The notes under the pieces are model-generated. The model did not search any database. It was given only the letters and a program-made list of their open reading frames with translations, and was not told the origin of the DNA. Below are positions 37,581-48,942 of a stretch of DNA of 64,000 nucleotides, piece after piece. Positions within the stretch are counted from its first letter, which is position 1. Each line of letters starts with the position of its first letter. The DNA is from Combretum micranthum. Its lineage: Eukaryota > Streptophyta > Magnoliopsida > Myrtales > Combretaceae. The stretch spans positions 744,001-808,000 of the forward strand of contig JAMXBD010000056.1 of assembly GCA_024138025.1 (NCBI GenBank), read 5' to 3'. The translations under genes and the position numbers were made by a program.

Positions 37581-38600
37581 GAAATGTAGTCTTTCTTGAA
37601 GAATAAACAATTGAAGGCATTGAGAAGCCTGAAAAAGAAAAATCCTCAACTTAGATCCCTACAAATGTTGATCCAGTGCCCTCACCTAAAGGTTCTACTA
37701 ATGGGGGAGATGTGGAAGACACGGTTGAAGAGCTCCAAGATCCTACAGCAGATTCAGTTGAGGAGATCTTCAAGAGAAAGAAGACCATCAATAAGATATA
37801 ATCCTAAAGAATTTGTGATGCTGATTAATGGGGGGAACTTGAATCTTATCAAGAAGCTATGGCACATGAGAAGAAAATAGAGAGGATCAAAGCCATGTAA
37901 GAAGAAATTAAATCTCTACATGAGAACAAAACTTATGATCTGGTGAAACTACCTAATGGCAAGAGACCCTAAAAAACAAATGGGTTTATAGGTTGATGAC
38001 TGATGAAAACAACTCACAACTGAGATACAAGGCAAACTGGTTGTGAAGGGATTAGTAAGAAAAAAGGGGTTGATTTTGATGAAATCTTCTCACCTATGGT
38101 GAAGATGTCTTCCATTTGGATTGTGATGAGTATTGCAGTCAGTTTGAACCTAGAAATTGAATAGATAGATGTGAAGACAACATTCCTTCATGGAGACTTG
38201 GAGGAAGAAATTTATATGGAGCAATATGAAGGGTTCAAGGTCAAGGGGAAAGAAAATCTTGTATGTAGATTGAAGAAGAGTCTGTATGGGCTGAAACAGG
38301 CCCAAGACGGTGGTACAAAAAGTTTGATTACTTCATGATTGATTAGGGCTATACCAAGACTGCATCGGATCATTCTATTTTCTTGAAGAAGTTTGAAAAT
38401 CGTGAGTTTCTAATACTCCTTCTTTATGTTGATGATATGTTGATTGTTGGCAATAATGCCAAGAAAATACAAGATCTGAAGATATCGCTGAGCAAGTCTT
38501 TCTCCATAAAAGACTTAGGATCCACACGCCAAATCCTTGGCATGAGAATTGTTAGAGATAGGAAGAACTAGAAGCTGTGGTTATCATAGGAGAGATATCT
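37581..38600 (+). pseudogene. Ty1/copia reverse transcriptase
   Basis: After a linker with RRSSRERRPSIRYNPKEF (about 37765-37810, the usual pre-RT motif), RT blocks follow: [16 protein letters not shown] (about 38180-38225), [11 protein letters not shown] (about 38270-38302) and the catalytic LLYVDDMLIVGNN (about 38415-38455). The YVDD residues are intact. Frameshifts near 37965, 38035 and 38305 and several stops interrupt it. Confidence 0.85.
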
Positions 38601-39412
38601 AGAAAAGGTGCTGAAGAGATTCAATATGAGTGAAGCTATACCTGTTTGCTCTCCACTTCAAATTGAGTTCTCAACAGTGTCATGAAACTGAGGCAGACAA
38701 AGGAAATATGAAGAAGATCCCATATGCTTTAGCAGCTAGGAGTCTTATGTATGCTATGGTATGCACAAGACCTGATATTGCTCATGCTGTTGGTGTTGTA
38801 AGCCGTTCTCTCTCGAATCTAAGTAAAGAGCATTGGACCGTTGTTAAATAGATTTTCAGATATCTTTGGAGCACTTCTAGGTTATGTCTGCAGTTTGGAG
38901 GCGGTATGAAGCCTCTATTAGAATGGTTTTTAAATACTGATATGGCTAGAGATTTGGATTCCAAGATGTCCACTTCAGGTTATCTAACTACATATGTGGG
39001 GGGAGTTGTTTCATGGCAATGTAAGTTGTAGAAATGTGTTGCTCTATCCACCAATGAGGTAGAATATGTAGCAGTGACTAAAGCCTGCAAAGAAGTTTTC
39101 TAGATGAAAAGGTTTTTTGAACAATTGGGTCAAGAGTAGGAAGATTTGAAACTATTTTGTGATAGTCAGAGTGCTATACATCTTAACAAGAATCTAATGT
39201 TCCATTTCAGATCCAAACACATTGATGTTAGGTATCATTGGATTTGAGATGTACTTGAATCAAAGCAATTGAAGCTTGAAAAGATCCATACTGATGATAA
39301 TGCATCAATATGATGACCAAGGCTTTACCTAAAGACAAGCTTATCAGGTGTAAAAAGACAGCAGGAGTGCTAGAACCCCCCATATGAGCTCGAGGGCGAG
39401 ATTGTTGGGTTA
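38601..39412 (+). pseudogene. Ty1/copia RNase H region and polypurine tract
   Basis: It includes RSLMYAMVCTRPDIAHAVGV (about 38735-38800), then SGYLTTYVGGVVSWQC, STNEVEYVA and FCDSQSAIHLNKN (about 39155-39195), the RNase H order of copia elements. The tail reads MTKALPKDKLIRCKK. A purine-rich run GAGCTCGAGGGCGAGA ends at 39411-39412, right before TGTTGGG. This marks the polypurine tract. Several stops are present. Confidence 0.85.
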
Positions 39413-39535
39413 TAGATTCAGCTCATATGGATCTATAACAAGGAAATCCTAAGTATATGTGATATATATAGAAGAAAAAGTGGAAAACAAAGATTTTTTT
39501 CTTTTTGGTGAAAGCAGGATGTTTGCTCTTCCTTG
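39413..39535 (+). mobile_element. Start of copia 3' LTR (truncated)
   Basis: TGTTGGGTTATAG directly after the polypurine tract is the expected LTR start. The right boundary is uncertain because LTR 3 sequence takes over by about 39540. No 5' LTR exists in the window to compare. Confidence 0.5.
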
Positions 39536-42500
39536 ATAAATCTCTATAATAACATAGTCTTACTAAGACAAATAACTAAAACTAAAAGATTTTGAAGGAA
39601 ATATAATCTAAAGTCTTCAAAATAGAATTTCTTTAAAAGCTGCCAAAAAACGTAGGCTTTACCCAAACGGTCAGGATGGTCTCAGGTACAAAAACAATGA
39701 TCCTACAACAACAGAAACCTATTGGGGGGTAGGCATAACTAGCTTATTGAGATATTCCTTACGTAAAAGTACTCACAACGAAGCAATCAAACAAGTCCAT
39801 TAAGCAAGCATACAAAATGCACAACCATATGATCAAACAATACATACAACTATTTGGTTTCGTATGTAGAATGGATTTACCCCTCCATTCTAAGTTAGGG
39901 AATGTTTTGAATGGGTCACCATCAATCTCTTTGAAATTTGCACGCATCTTAGGGTTCCAATTAACCGTACTACTAGTCATCGGTTTTTTCTTACCCAAAG
40001 CGATCAATTCAGCTTGGCTACATCATGAGACCGTATTCCCCGAACATCGTAATTACCCAAGATGTAACTAGGCAGCTTACATTTCCAATCTTACGCTGAG
40101 GAGTAGTAGCAAAATGTAAAGATGATGTTCTAAGTGATATGCATGAGCAATTTAGTTATAAGAAATTTCTAATTCGACGTTAATCCATTTAAGGCGAGCA
40201 ATCAATATTTGCACACACAACAATATACACAGAGGCAATTTATATTAATCAACCAGTCAAGCTCCGATATGCTTATCATTCATTGATCACGCATAACGAA
40301 TCACATACATAGTACCCATGATAATCCACATGCATATCAATTTATATCTTTTCCCTAATATCTAGTGCTCTATTCTACAAGCATATGCGCAAATACATAA
40401 AACATAAAGGAAAACTCACTCATCCATATCGCAACTTCTTAGCCGTAGTAGCCCTCAGGAAGGAAAATCCTGTATTCTTCTTCACCTAGACAAAAGAAAT
40501 ATACAAGATGAGATTTTATAGAAGTTCTACTTAAACTTTCTAATTCTATTTCATGATTCTTGTAAAAAATCAGATTATGTGAAGCCCCAACTTAAAATAG
40601 TTATAATTTGCTCATTTTAACTTGAAATTTCGCATATCATATGTCGTTTTCTACCTACTCAAAAAAATATATCTATTTTTATTTTTAAGGTTATTTGTAA
40701 CATTCAAAGTCATTTGGTTTGAAAAATAGTTGGCATAGCTCTAGCACGAAAATTCCAATCTTAATTTGTAATTTTTCTCAATTTTTATTTCATCCAAAAT
40801 TCTATAGTAAACACATAAACATTATATAGTTGAAAAATCCTTTTAATATATACATAGACTCATATTATATACATGATTCTAGTGATGCTATCTTGAAATA
40901 AAATTTGTAAACAATTTTTGTAAAAGATAGAGTTTAGTGAAGCCTCATTCTTTGACTTGTGATTTAAATTGCTACTTTGTAAATATGTGATTTGATCAAC
41001 AAGAGAACCCATAGTCCAATATATGTATTTTCTAAAGGTCTTATCTTTATTCACAAGTTCTTGCTTAACAATTTATTTTATATAACATGGTTTTGTGACA
41101 AAAACCCAAGTGTAGTTTCTTTAAAAAATTTCTTAAGTTTTATTCTTTCAACAAAATTCTAATTCTTAGATTTGTAAATGTGAAATTCAATTAAGAAATT
41201 CATGTTTCCATATTTAGTTTGAGTTCATGAATAACGCTGAACTTTTTTTAATTAAATATTTTCCAAAATATGAACCTTTATGTGGTTTTGAGAAAAAATC
41301 ATCGTAAGTTGTATAAAAACATTTTAAGTGTTGGTTTATGAGGAAAATTAAAGGTATAGCTTGTTTTATATTCTTATTCTCATAATAACTCTTTTCTAAA
41401 TCCATAATTTTTCAATATATGGACCTTTGTTAGGAAAATCCTATTATTTATATTTCCTTAATTTCATAAAAGAAAATGAATCTTTACTTTATAAAACTTA
41501 GCTCCTTAAGTTGCACATCGATTTATTCCTAAGCGGGTCTTTAAAAATCTTGCGTGATAACAATACTAAAATCTACAATAAACTTGTCTAAAATTTTTGA
41601 AAAAGCATTTTGTTAAAACAAAATTCTAAATTTTAATATAACTTTTCCTAGGTGATAAAATTATATTTTTATAGAAACTTATTTTCTTTATCTAAGAAAG
41701 AACTTCTCTTATTTTTATTAAGACAAAAATAATATGATCATGCATGAAATGAGTTTATAATTAAATAACATGACAAAATAGTTAATATGGAAGATGGAAG
41801 ATAATGAAATAAACACATAATAAAATTCAAGTATTAGGAAGTATTAGCTTGCATCAAGACTTCTCGTACTTAGACATGGGTGAGTCCCTTAAGAAAAATA
41901 AGAAAACAAATAAGAAAATCATGGGAGTCTTAGATTTATTTCAAGGCTTCCTAAACTTAGATTATGGACAAGTCTAAAAGGAAAGAAGAAAAATTGTATT
42001 GACTTGATGAGGACAAGTCTAAGACTCGAAAGACTAGTCTTAATGAAATTGCTTGAAATAAATAAATAAATAAATTGCAAGAAATAAATAACTAAATAAA
42101 TTACATGAGCATAAATAAAGGTTTTGTTAGTGAACTTATATGTTATAAGAAATATGTATATACATAAATATATTTAATAACATATAGAAGTTAGATTAGA
42201 AGCATGAATATTATAACATAACAATATAATAAAATATTACATGAACAAGAACAAAACATGAATATATTGTTGCTTCGTTAACACCATGGTTTACACACTA
42301 TGGTCATGTAATGTTGCATGATATGTAAGAGAAACATTAGGAATTTTTACGTAAGGTTTATGTGGAGAGGGAGGAAGATGGATTTTGTTCTTGGTTGTAT
42401 GGAGATAGTAATAGAATGGAAGAAAAGAGAGAATTGGGGAGAGAAATTTAGAGAGGAAAATTAGAGAGATAAATTGAGAAATGATTTTGATAGAGTTTTG

Positions 42501-42857
42501 TTATGGAAAAAAAAAGTGTGCAAGAAGTGGAAGAAAATGAGGCATTTATAGATAAATGTGGAGGAAATTTTGTGTGATTAAAATAAATTGGAAAAGAAAA
42601 GAAATTGAGAGAGAGAGAGATAGGTTAGGCGCCAGTTTAGAAGAGTAGAGAGAGAGAGAGTTGATTGATTTGTAATTGTTATAATGAAAAGTAATAGTAT
42701 GTAAGATATGAAAGATATAAAGTAGTATTGGAAATGCAAATTATAAGTAAGTAGATGTATAGGTAGTAAGAGTAGGTAATAAGAAGAAGTAGAAATAGAT
42801 GAATAGTAACGAATAGTAGAAATAGTACAATGAATAGTAGACTAGACAAATAAAATA
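39536..42857 (-). mobile_element. Large solo LTR 3, left portion (minus strand)
   Basis: In reverse complement it follows LTR 2: GGGGGTAGGCATAACTAGCTT (39724) pairs with AAGCTAGTTTTGCTTATACC, and CTCATTTTAACTTGAAATTT (40610) pairs with the conserved internal block of LTR 2 at 19927-19950. Its TATA-side region is at 42480-42660, GA-rich on this strand. Its 3' end is lost at the copia junction. At 42857 it is cut by the Tat/Ogre element and resumes at 56657. Frames inside (39759-40071, 40860-41405, 42679-42888) are not genes. Confidence 0.75.
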
Positions 42858-42862
42858 CCAAT

Positions 42863-43518
42863 TGTAGACGTATGGATTCCATTGTCAAGGCTTTAAGCTT
42901 GATTTATTATTTGGATTTAACTCTCTAGGTTAAAGTGACAGGGCTTAAAGAGTTAGGCCCAATTATATTGGGATGATCATGGGAGTTTTGGCATGGTAGG
43001 CTTGGAGTAGGGCTCGTTGGAATTAGCCTGTCCAATTCCAACCTTTCTCAAATTGGCTCACACACATTATAAATGAAGGCCTTAATGGGCCTAGGTCCAC
43101 AAGGGAGCCCACATTCATATCCATAATGAGAGGACTCATCCTAGCCGTTGGTCGTCGGTCTCATCTGACGGACGAAATCAACAGCTAGATTCTCTATAAA
43201 TACCTTGAGTCCTTACCTCATTGCGATAAGGTGAAATCTTGAAAAAAACACCATCGTGCTATCGGATTTTCATCTTTGTGAATCAATTACTCGATTCACT
43301 CAAGAACGCACACGACATTCATGGTATCTAGTGAGGTTGATGCTTTCTAGCTCCCTCACCTGTCACACGTGTGTTAGAGCCTATTGAGACTGCCTACTCC
43401 TCCTCCCTACACGATTCTCTCTTGATCATCCTTGCATGTGTTATTTCTCTAGGTCACATGTAGCGCGATAGTCACACGGCACGCACGTGATCATTACATC
43501 CGGATTCATACCCACACA
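42863..43518 (+). repeat. 5' LTR of the Tat/Ogre element
   Basis: TGTAGACGTATGG...CATACCCACACA. It is a direct repeat of 55999-56651. TATA-like CTATAAATACC lies at about 43193. The LTR itself holds no long open frame. Confidence 0.9.
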
Positions 43519-43541
43519 TTTTTTACGACTCCACTAGGGAT
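43519..43541 (+). promoter_or_regulatory. Primer binding site, tRNA-Arg type
   Basis: ACGACTCCACTAGGGAT sits directly after the 5' LTR. It differs by a few bases from TGGCGACTCCACTGGGGAT, the complement of the 3' end of a plant tRNA-Arg used by Tat/Ogre elements. The match is from memory of that tRNA, not from a search. Confidence 0.7.
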
Positions 43542-43562
43542 AGGGAAATCAACACTTGTGTG

Positions 43563-45647
43563 ATGGCACCTCCAAGAAAGAGACCTATCGATCCCACTAA
43601 GGGTATGACTCAAGAACTTAATGTTAATCCCGAGGCTACTGAACATGACATGCCAGCACTTGAAGATGTGAACCAACCTATTGGTACTCAAATCGATAAT
43701 GCTGCGATCTTGTGTGCTTTGCAAGAAAATACCAAGCAAGTCAATCAATCAATGCAAGAGTCTACAAGACAATTCCAAAAATTCATGACAATGTTTGCTT
43801 AGTATAGCTGCTATTGTTGCCGCGCAACAAGGTACGACTTCGTCCACCCTTGTTGTTGCGTAGGCACCTCAAGTTGCTTAACCTGCTAATCCTACTCCTA
43901 TTCCTGAACAAGATCCTACCAGAGTTGGAGAGAAAATCCCTCCATTAGAGCCTGTAATTACACAACCGCTTGTACCTCTGGTAATGAATACTGGAATTCA
44001 ACTTGGAACACCATCAACCTCCCAGCCTGCATTACATACTCAACCTAGAGGATCTTCATCCTCACAGGATACACCACCAATTGTCATTGCTGGACCTATT
44101 GTTCAACCCAATGCAACTCTACTCCAAATGGCCACTCCAGCTACACCAGTTGAAGTTGCTCAACTGTTAATTCTACTCCTATTCTTAAACAAGATCCTAC
44201 CAGAGTTGGAGAGCAAATCCCTCCATTAGAGCCTGTAATTACACAACTGCTTGTACCTCTGGTAATGAATACTGGAATTCAACTTGGAACACCATAAACC
44301 TCCCAGCCTGCATTACATACTCAACCTGGAGGATCTTCATGCTCACAGGATACACCACCAATTGTCATTGCTGGACCTATTGTTCAACCCAATGCAACTC
44401 TACTTCAAATGGCCACTCCAGCTACACTAGTTGAAGTTACTACTTCACCTCCTAAAGGTACTTTCATCACGAAGGAAGATTTGGACATGTACCTAAGGGA
44501 AATATAAGCTAAGTCTGATGTAGGAGTATTGGATCTCAAGCTCCCATACAATCAATGCATTACTGCTAAGCCATACCTTTAGGACTATGTGAGTCCCAAA
44601 TTCATGCTATTCAATGGTAAAAAGGGAAGTGCCAAGGAATATTTGTTGAAGTTCATTAAAACACTAGAAGTTTATGGATTTGATGATGATTTGAAGTTGA
44701 AAGAATTTTCTAAGTCCCTCACAGAGAAATCGTATACTTGGTACGTCTTCCCTCTAGATTTTTAGATTCATGGGCAACCATGTGCAAAATGTTCCTAGAG
44801 AAATTCTTCTCCACACAAGAATGAGTGACCTTGACTGATACGGAACAGATTCGTTAGAAGCCCAAGGAAGACTTGATGGATTATATTGAGTGCTTCAGGG
44901 AGCGTTCACTAGACATGTGACGAAAGAGAGTTGGTGAAAATTTGCATCCAAGGCATGTTCACCGAGTATGCGGTGTATTGGGAAAATCTCTCCTTAGCCT
45001 CATTCTCCACTTTGGTTGAGAATGCGCGAAGGACCAATAATTCAGTTGCACGATAAAGAGGAGGAAGTGCTAAGTTTAACAAGAGAGAACCATTGGTGAA
45101 TTTGGCCCAGAGTGAAGATTTCAAAGAGGAGAAGAAACTAAGAGCTGAGAAGCCCAAGGGTGAGAGGGCAAAAGAAGCACAAACATATTCTTGCTCAATG
45201 GGAAAGGTGTACGCTGTGCTAGATCAGTGGTTAAGAGATGGAAATCTCAAACTCCCAAGAGTAGAACGTTTGCCAACTCAGGAAGAAAAAAATAATCCTA
45301 AATTTTGTAGATTTCACAGGATTGTGGGGCATCCTACTAGGGATTGTTTTACTTTGAAGAGGATCTTTAATGAAAGAGTTGAGAATGGTGAACTTATCAT
45401 CGAGAATAATTATGTCAGGAATAACCCACTTCTAGCTCATGGCAATCAACGTGGTGCTGTGAATGCCATTACCCATGATCCTGTTATGATGGAGTCAACA
45501 GACACACAATTAGTTGGGAGACATGAAGAAAATGACAATACACTCAAAATTGAAACTCATGGGGATGATAATGTCATCTTTACTTTAATGAAGACTTCAA
45601 ATTTTAAGAATTTCTTTGACCTCCTTGGATTTGATGATCATTCATGA
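43563..45647 (+). pseudogene. Tat/Ogre gag, degenerate
   Basis: The start MAPPRKRPIDPTKG (43563) opens 80 codons ending at a stop near 43801, followed by P/T/Q-rich sequence that is tandemly duplicated. The core gag region reads GSAKEYLLKFIKTLEVYGF (about 44628-44685), then SLTEKSYTWY, with stops near 44763-44830. After a frameshift it resumes near 44930 (ICIQGMFTEYAVYWENLS) and in the 184-codon stretch 45093-45647. That last part holds the lineage's C-x2-H-x4-H-x4-C motif, FCRFHRIVGHPTRDCF (about 45303-45350). Gag would form the virus-like particle. At least four disruptions show it is inactive. Confidence 0.8.
43885..44445. repeat. ~281-bp tandem duplication in gag N-terminal region
   Basis: GATCCTACCAGAGTTGGAGA occurs at 43912 and 44193. 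The copies match closely over the whole unit (CTGTAATTACACAAC, CATTACATACTCAACCT, CCAATTGTCATTGCTGG landmarks). 281 is not a multiple of three, so the duplication itself shifts the gag frame. Confidence 0.85.
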
Positions 45648-45725
45648 TTTGTAGCAACAACTATACTTAACCAAATTGTGTAAGGTCATTACAGTGAATG
45701 CGACATAGTTCAACCTAAGAAGGGA

Positions 45726-46330
45726 GTGGTCTCTGCAAAGGATTATGCAATTACATTTACTAGAACTGATGCGCACTTGAAGAACTGCAGTCACAATCAT
45801 CCTTTGTATGTAGAGAGTATACTCAATGGTTATCCCATCAAGAGGACATTTATTGATAATGGATCCTCACTCGATATCATGCCCATGTCTACTTTCAAAG
45901 CTACAAGAATAGATGTTCGATACTCGATGAAGCATCCCATCGCAGTGAACGGTTTTATCGAATCTTCTACAATAACAATGGGTTATGTCAAAGTAAGCTT
46001 TAAAATTGGGCTCATTCATAGCCTCGCTACATTTCATGTAATTGATGCACCGGTGTCCTATCACCTTCTCTTAGGAAGGATATAGCTACACGAGTACAAC
46101 ATGATACCCTAAACATAACATCAGTACATGAAAGGTCATTGGAGTGGAAGTGATATCCTAATCTGTGCGACAAAGAATCTATTCAATCGTAATGAACTCT
46201 ACTTTGCTGAAGATACCTTTTTCTATGAACATGAAAATGAAGCAGATATGACTTTAGTGGAATCCCATGCAGAATCACTACCCACAGGAAAGAAAGTAAG
46301 ACTCGAGAATTTAAAGAAAGAAAGAAGCGT
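45726..46330 (+). pseudogene. Tat/Ogre aspartic protease
   Basis: A 119-codon open stretch (45726-46085) reads a retropepsin fold: DYAITFTRTDAHLKNCSHNH, then the active site TFIDNGSSLDIMP with the catalytic Asp at residue 44, and the C-terminal HVIDAPVSYHLLLGR (residues 104-118). DNG replaces the usual DTG/DSG. A stop at 46083 and a frameshift precede the usual WLHEYNMIP and HQYMK continuation, which is readable to about 46130. The frame 46128-46349 continues the linker that normally leads into reverse transcriptase. It ends there; no reverse transcriptase follows. Confidence 0.8.
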
Positions 46331-46914
46331 GGTTGTCGTGGAGGTGTAAAGAAACACAAGAGGGCTTATGATAGGATGGAAATGTAAAGCAGTGCATGAA
46401 TTGAAGAAAGAGCTGTTTATAACCAAGAGTATTATTATCATATCTCACTCATTTCCTTTTTGTTTCTGTGTAAACAAAGCATTAGATGCTTTTACCTAAT
46501 GAATGAACTGTATTACTCAATCAGTGAGTATTGTTCGTGAAAATATGATAGTATGATCACTTATTTTCCTTTTCATCGCTATTGTTGCTGCAAAGTAAGA
46601 AACTAAGATTAGTGCGCAAAGCTAGTTTCAAAAAAAAAAAAAAAGGATCGACATCAGATTGAGTAAGATTACCCTTTAGTAATGAAAGAAAAACAATAAC
46701 AAATATAACATTTGATTTAGACATCATTGCTGACGGGTCAGAGCTTAGCTCCCAGGCACATGATGTTGATAGCTCATCACCACTTTCCTCGTGGTATTTC
46801 TAGTTGTCAAGTAGTGGAGATAATCCCCTTGACAATCCTATTGAACCAAGTAATCCTTGGCACGTGGTATTCTACACAAGTACTATATAGTTGAGTAGTG
46901 GGAAATACCCTCTT

Positions 46915-47062
46915 GAGTAATAAAAATTTATCGATAACAAATGCTATTGCAGCATGAGCGCGATTGATAACAAATGTTACTATCACTGCATGAGCTCGAT
47001 TGGTAAAATTGCTACCGTTGTTGCATGAGCACGATTGATAATGAATGTTACTCGTTGCATAA
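46915..47062. repeat. ~45-50 bp imperfect tandem repeats
   Basis: GCATGAGCGCGATTGATAAC recurs three to four times with changes (GCATGAGCTCGATTGGTAA, GCATGAGCACGATTGATAA), linked by ATGTTACT-like spacers. Confidence 0.65.
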
Positions 47063-47997
47063 GCATGAATGTTCATTTTCCTTAAATGGATTGTCTAAAC
47101 ATCATCGCGAGGAAGTAGCAGTGCTACTTTAATGCATACGATAATGTAAGGATTCCACTCATCTCTTGTATTAGATAATATTACTACTTGGTTGAAGCTT
47201 TGCTCCTAAGCGCGTATGATCATAAAGAAAAAGGCATGTTTTAAAACTAAGTGTTGTGTTTCAATGACAATCCTTGTTATCTAGACATGCTCTTTGTCTA
47301 TGATGCCTATAATAACTTTACAAGTGCCTAAGGGATTGAAGTGATCCTACTATTACATCTTTTCATGTGTTGCAACTATATGAGAGCTAGTACTCCAGAG
47401 CGCACGATGACCAGATGTATCATTAAGGCGAAAAAGAGTACCAAGAATATCGTTATGTTGATGAGTACCAAGAACTCAAGAATATCAAGACAAAGAATAT
47501 ATATGGATATAGAATTGATGAGTTGATTTTATTGTCATGGTTAGTTTCATACATTCGATACAACTCATATTGAAAAAAAAGAGACAATATTGCATGACCA
47601 AGAAGATTACAATGAAGGAAGGCACGAGTGGATGTCCATCACAACTCAATAAATTCTAGGTGCAATGCACATTTATGGTGCTTGAAGTACAAAATGCTTG
47701 TTTGTGCACGATCCTCACTTATGCAAGAATACATGAAGTTCATTTGTGCAATATGCTCAAAACGTGTACGTGCATGTGGCATTAGCTTGCTCATGATACT
47801 ACATTGCTCTTATATCATTCTGCTACAATTAGTCAATTAAAAGTACATGCATGAAAATAATTCTTGTCTTCAAACAAAGCCGATATGTTCCTTCAAGATA
47901 TTGCAATGATGGCCCAAGCAAGTTTAAAGGAGCATAGAAACAACATACAAACTTGAGTACAAAAAAAAAAAGTATCGCATTCATTCACTAAATGACT

Positions 47998-48265
47998 AGG
48001 CGCACAAGATGAGAAAGAGTCCCCTCTTACAGTAGTGCGGTCCCAAGATCGTCACATGGGCGAGTGAGACACAGACAACTGAGGAGAGCCTCTCTCACAG
48101 CGGTGAGGTGCCAAGATCATCACGTGAGGAATGGAAAACAGACGTAATATGCGGTTTCAAAATTGTCACGTAAAGTCACGTAAAGTTTGGGACATAGACG
48201 ACTGACAGTGTCATCATACAGTGCATGGTCTCAAGATTGCCATTTATGCGGTCGGAACACGGACG
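47998..48265. repeat. ~60-70 bp imperfect tandem repeats
   Basis: Four units share GCGGTCCCAAGATCGTCAC (variants GAGGTGCCAAGATCATCAC, GCGGTTTCAAAATTGTCAC, ATGGTCTCAAGATTGCCA) followed by GACACAGACGACTGA-like words. They sit in the usual position of 3' noncoding tandem repeats in Tat/Ogre elements. Confidence 0.7.
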
Positions 48266-48783
48266 ATAAAGAGCTTAGTCTTAAAAATCATGAGGCATCA
48301 TAGTCATTTGCTGAATGGATAGAGTACATGATAGACAGGAATGTTTGAAGTCAAGTATTCTTTTTTGCAAATGTTCAAGAATTACTAACAGTAGATGACA
48401 TTAATATGAGTTCATAAAACAAGAAAATCATGCTTGAAAAAATTAAGTCAATCGAATATACGATGAAGATTCAACGCTATAATCTCAGTCCCTGCATTGT
48501 AAGAAAATAAGATAAGTTAACAAGGGAGGTTTCACTCATGCAGAATTTTGTTATCATGAAGATATATATAATAAAAAGTACACCCATTCTTTGATAAATA
48601 CCAAGCCTACTTATGATGACTCTACAAGACAAGGCGATGTTTTCAATTTAACCTCCAAGAAATGATTTTTATCCGGAATCATATATTAGTGTCAATTTGA
48701 CTAAAGCTATTAAATAGTGACACATGTTCCCATTGATATGTGTGTGTGTGTATGTACGAGACACATGAAGAAGCACAGAGCCA

Positions 48784-48942
48784 ATGATCAAAGAACCTGA
48801 AGAAGATAAGGAGAAGTCTCAGGACCTTGAAATTGAATTTGCAATAACTGGTGCTGTGCGAGAGTTTAGAGGACTGGAAATTATATTGGACATGATTCAG
48901 CATCTACAGAGTGATTTTAAGTCCAACCATGATCAACTGGTA
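48784..48942 (+). pseudogene. BIG: Captured fragment of BIG (auxin transport protein), piece a
   Basis: Fifty-three codons read EPEEDKEKSQDLEIEFA, GAVREFRGLEIIL and DFKSNHDQLV, closely following a conserved block of plant BIG (TIR3/DOC1), a giant UBR4-like protein of about 5,000 residues needed for auxin transport and many signalling responses. Homology stops exactly at a CTG|GTATAT, which fits an exon end and splice donor, suggesting genomic rather than spliced-cDNA origin. Only about 1% of the protein is present. The open frame runs on to 49149 as a chimera with sequence that probably belongs to the next fragment. Confidence 0.8.

Larger units (their letters stand above)
46350..48783. other. 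Noncoding interior of the Tat/Ogre element
   Basis: No reverse transcriptase (YxDD), RNase H or integrase motif was recognised on either strand. Frames at 46807-47076, 47341-47526 and 47628-47840 are unsupported. Two patches of imperfect short tandem repeats occur (46915-47062 and 47998-48265). A poly(A) run lies at 46630-46643. A TG microsatellite lies at 48739-48752, just before the first captured gene piece. Confidence 0.6.
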
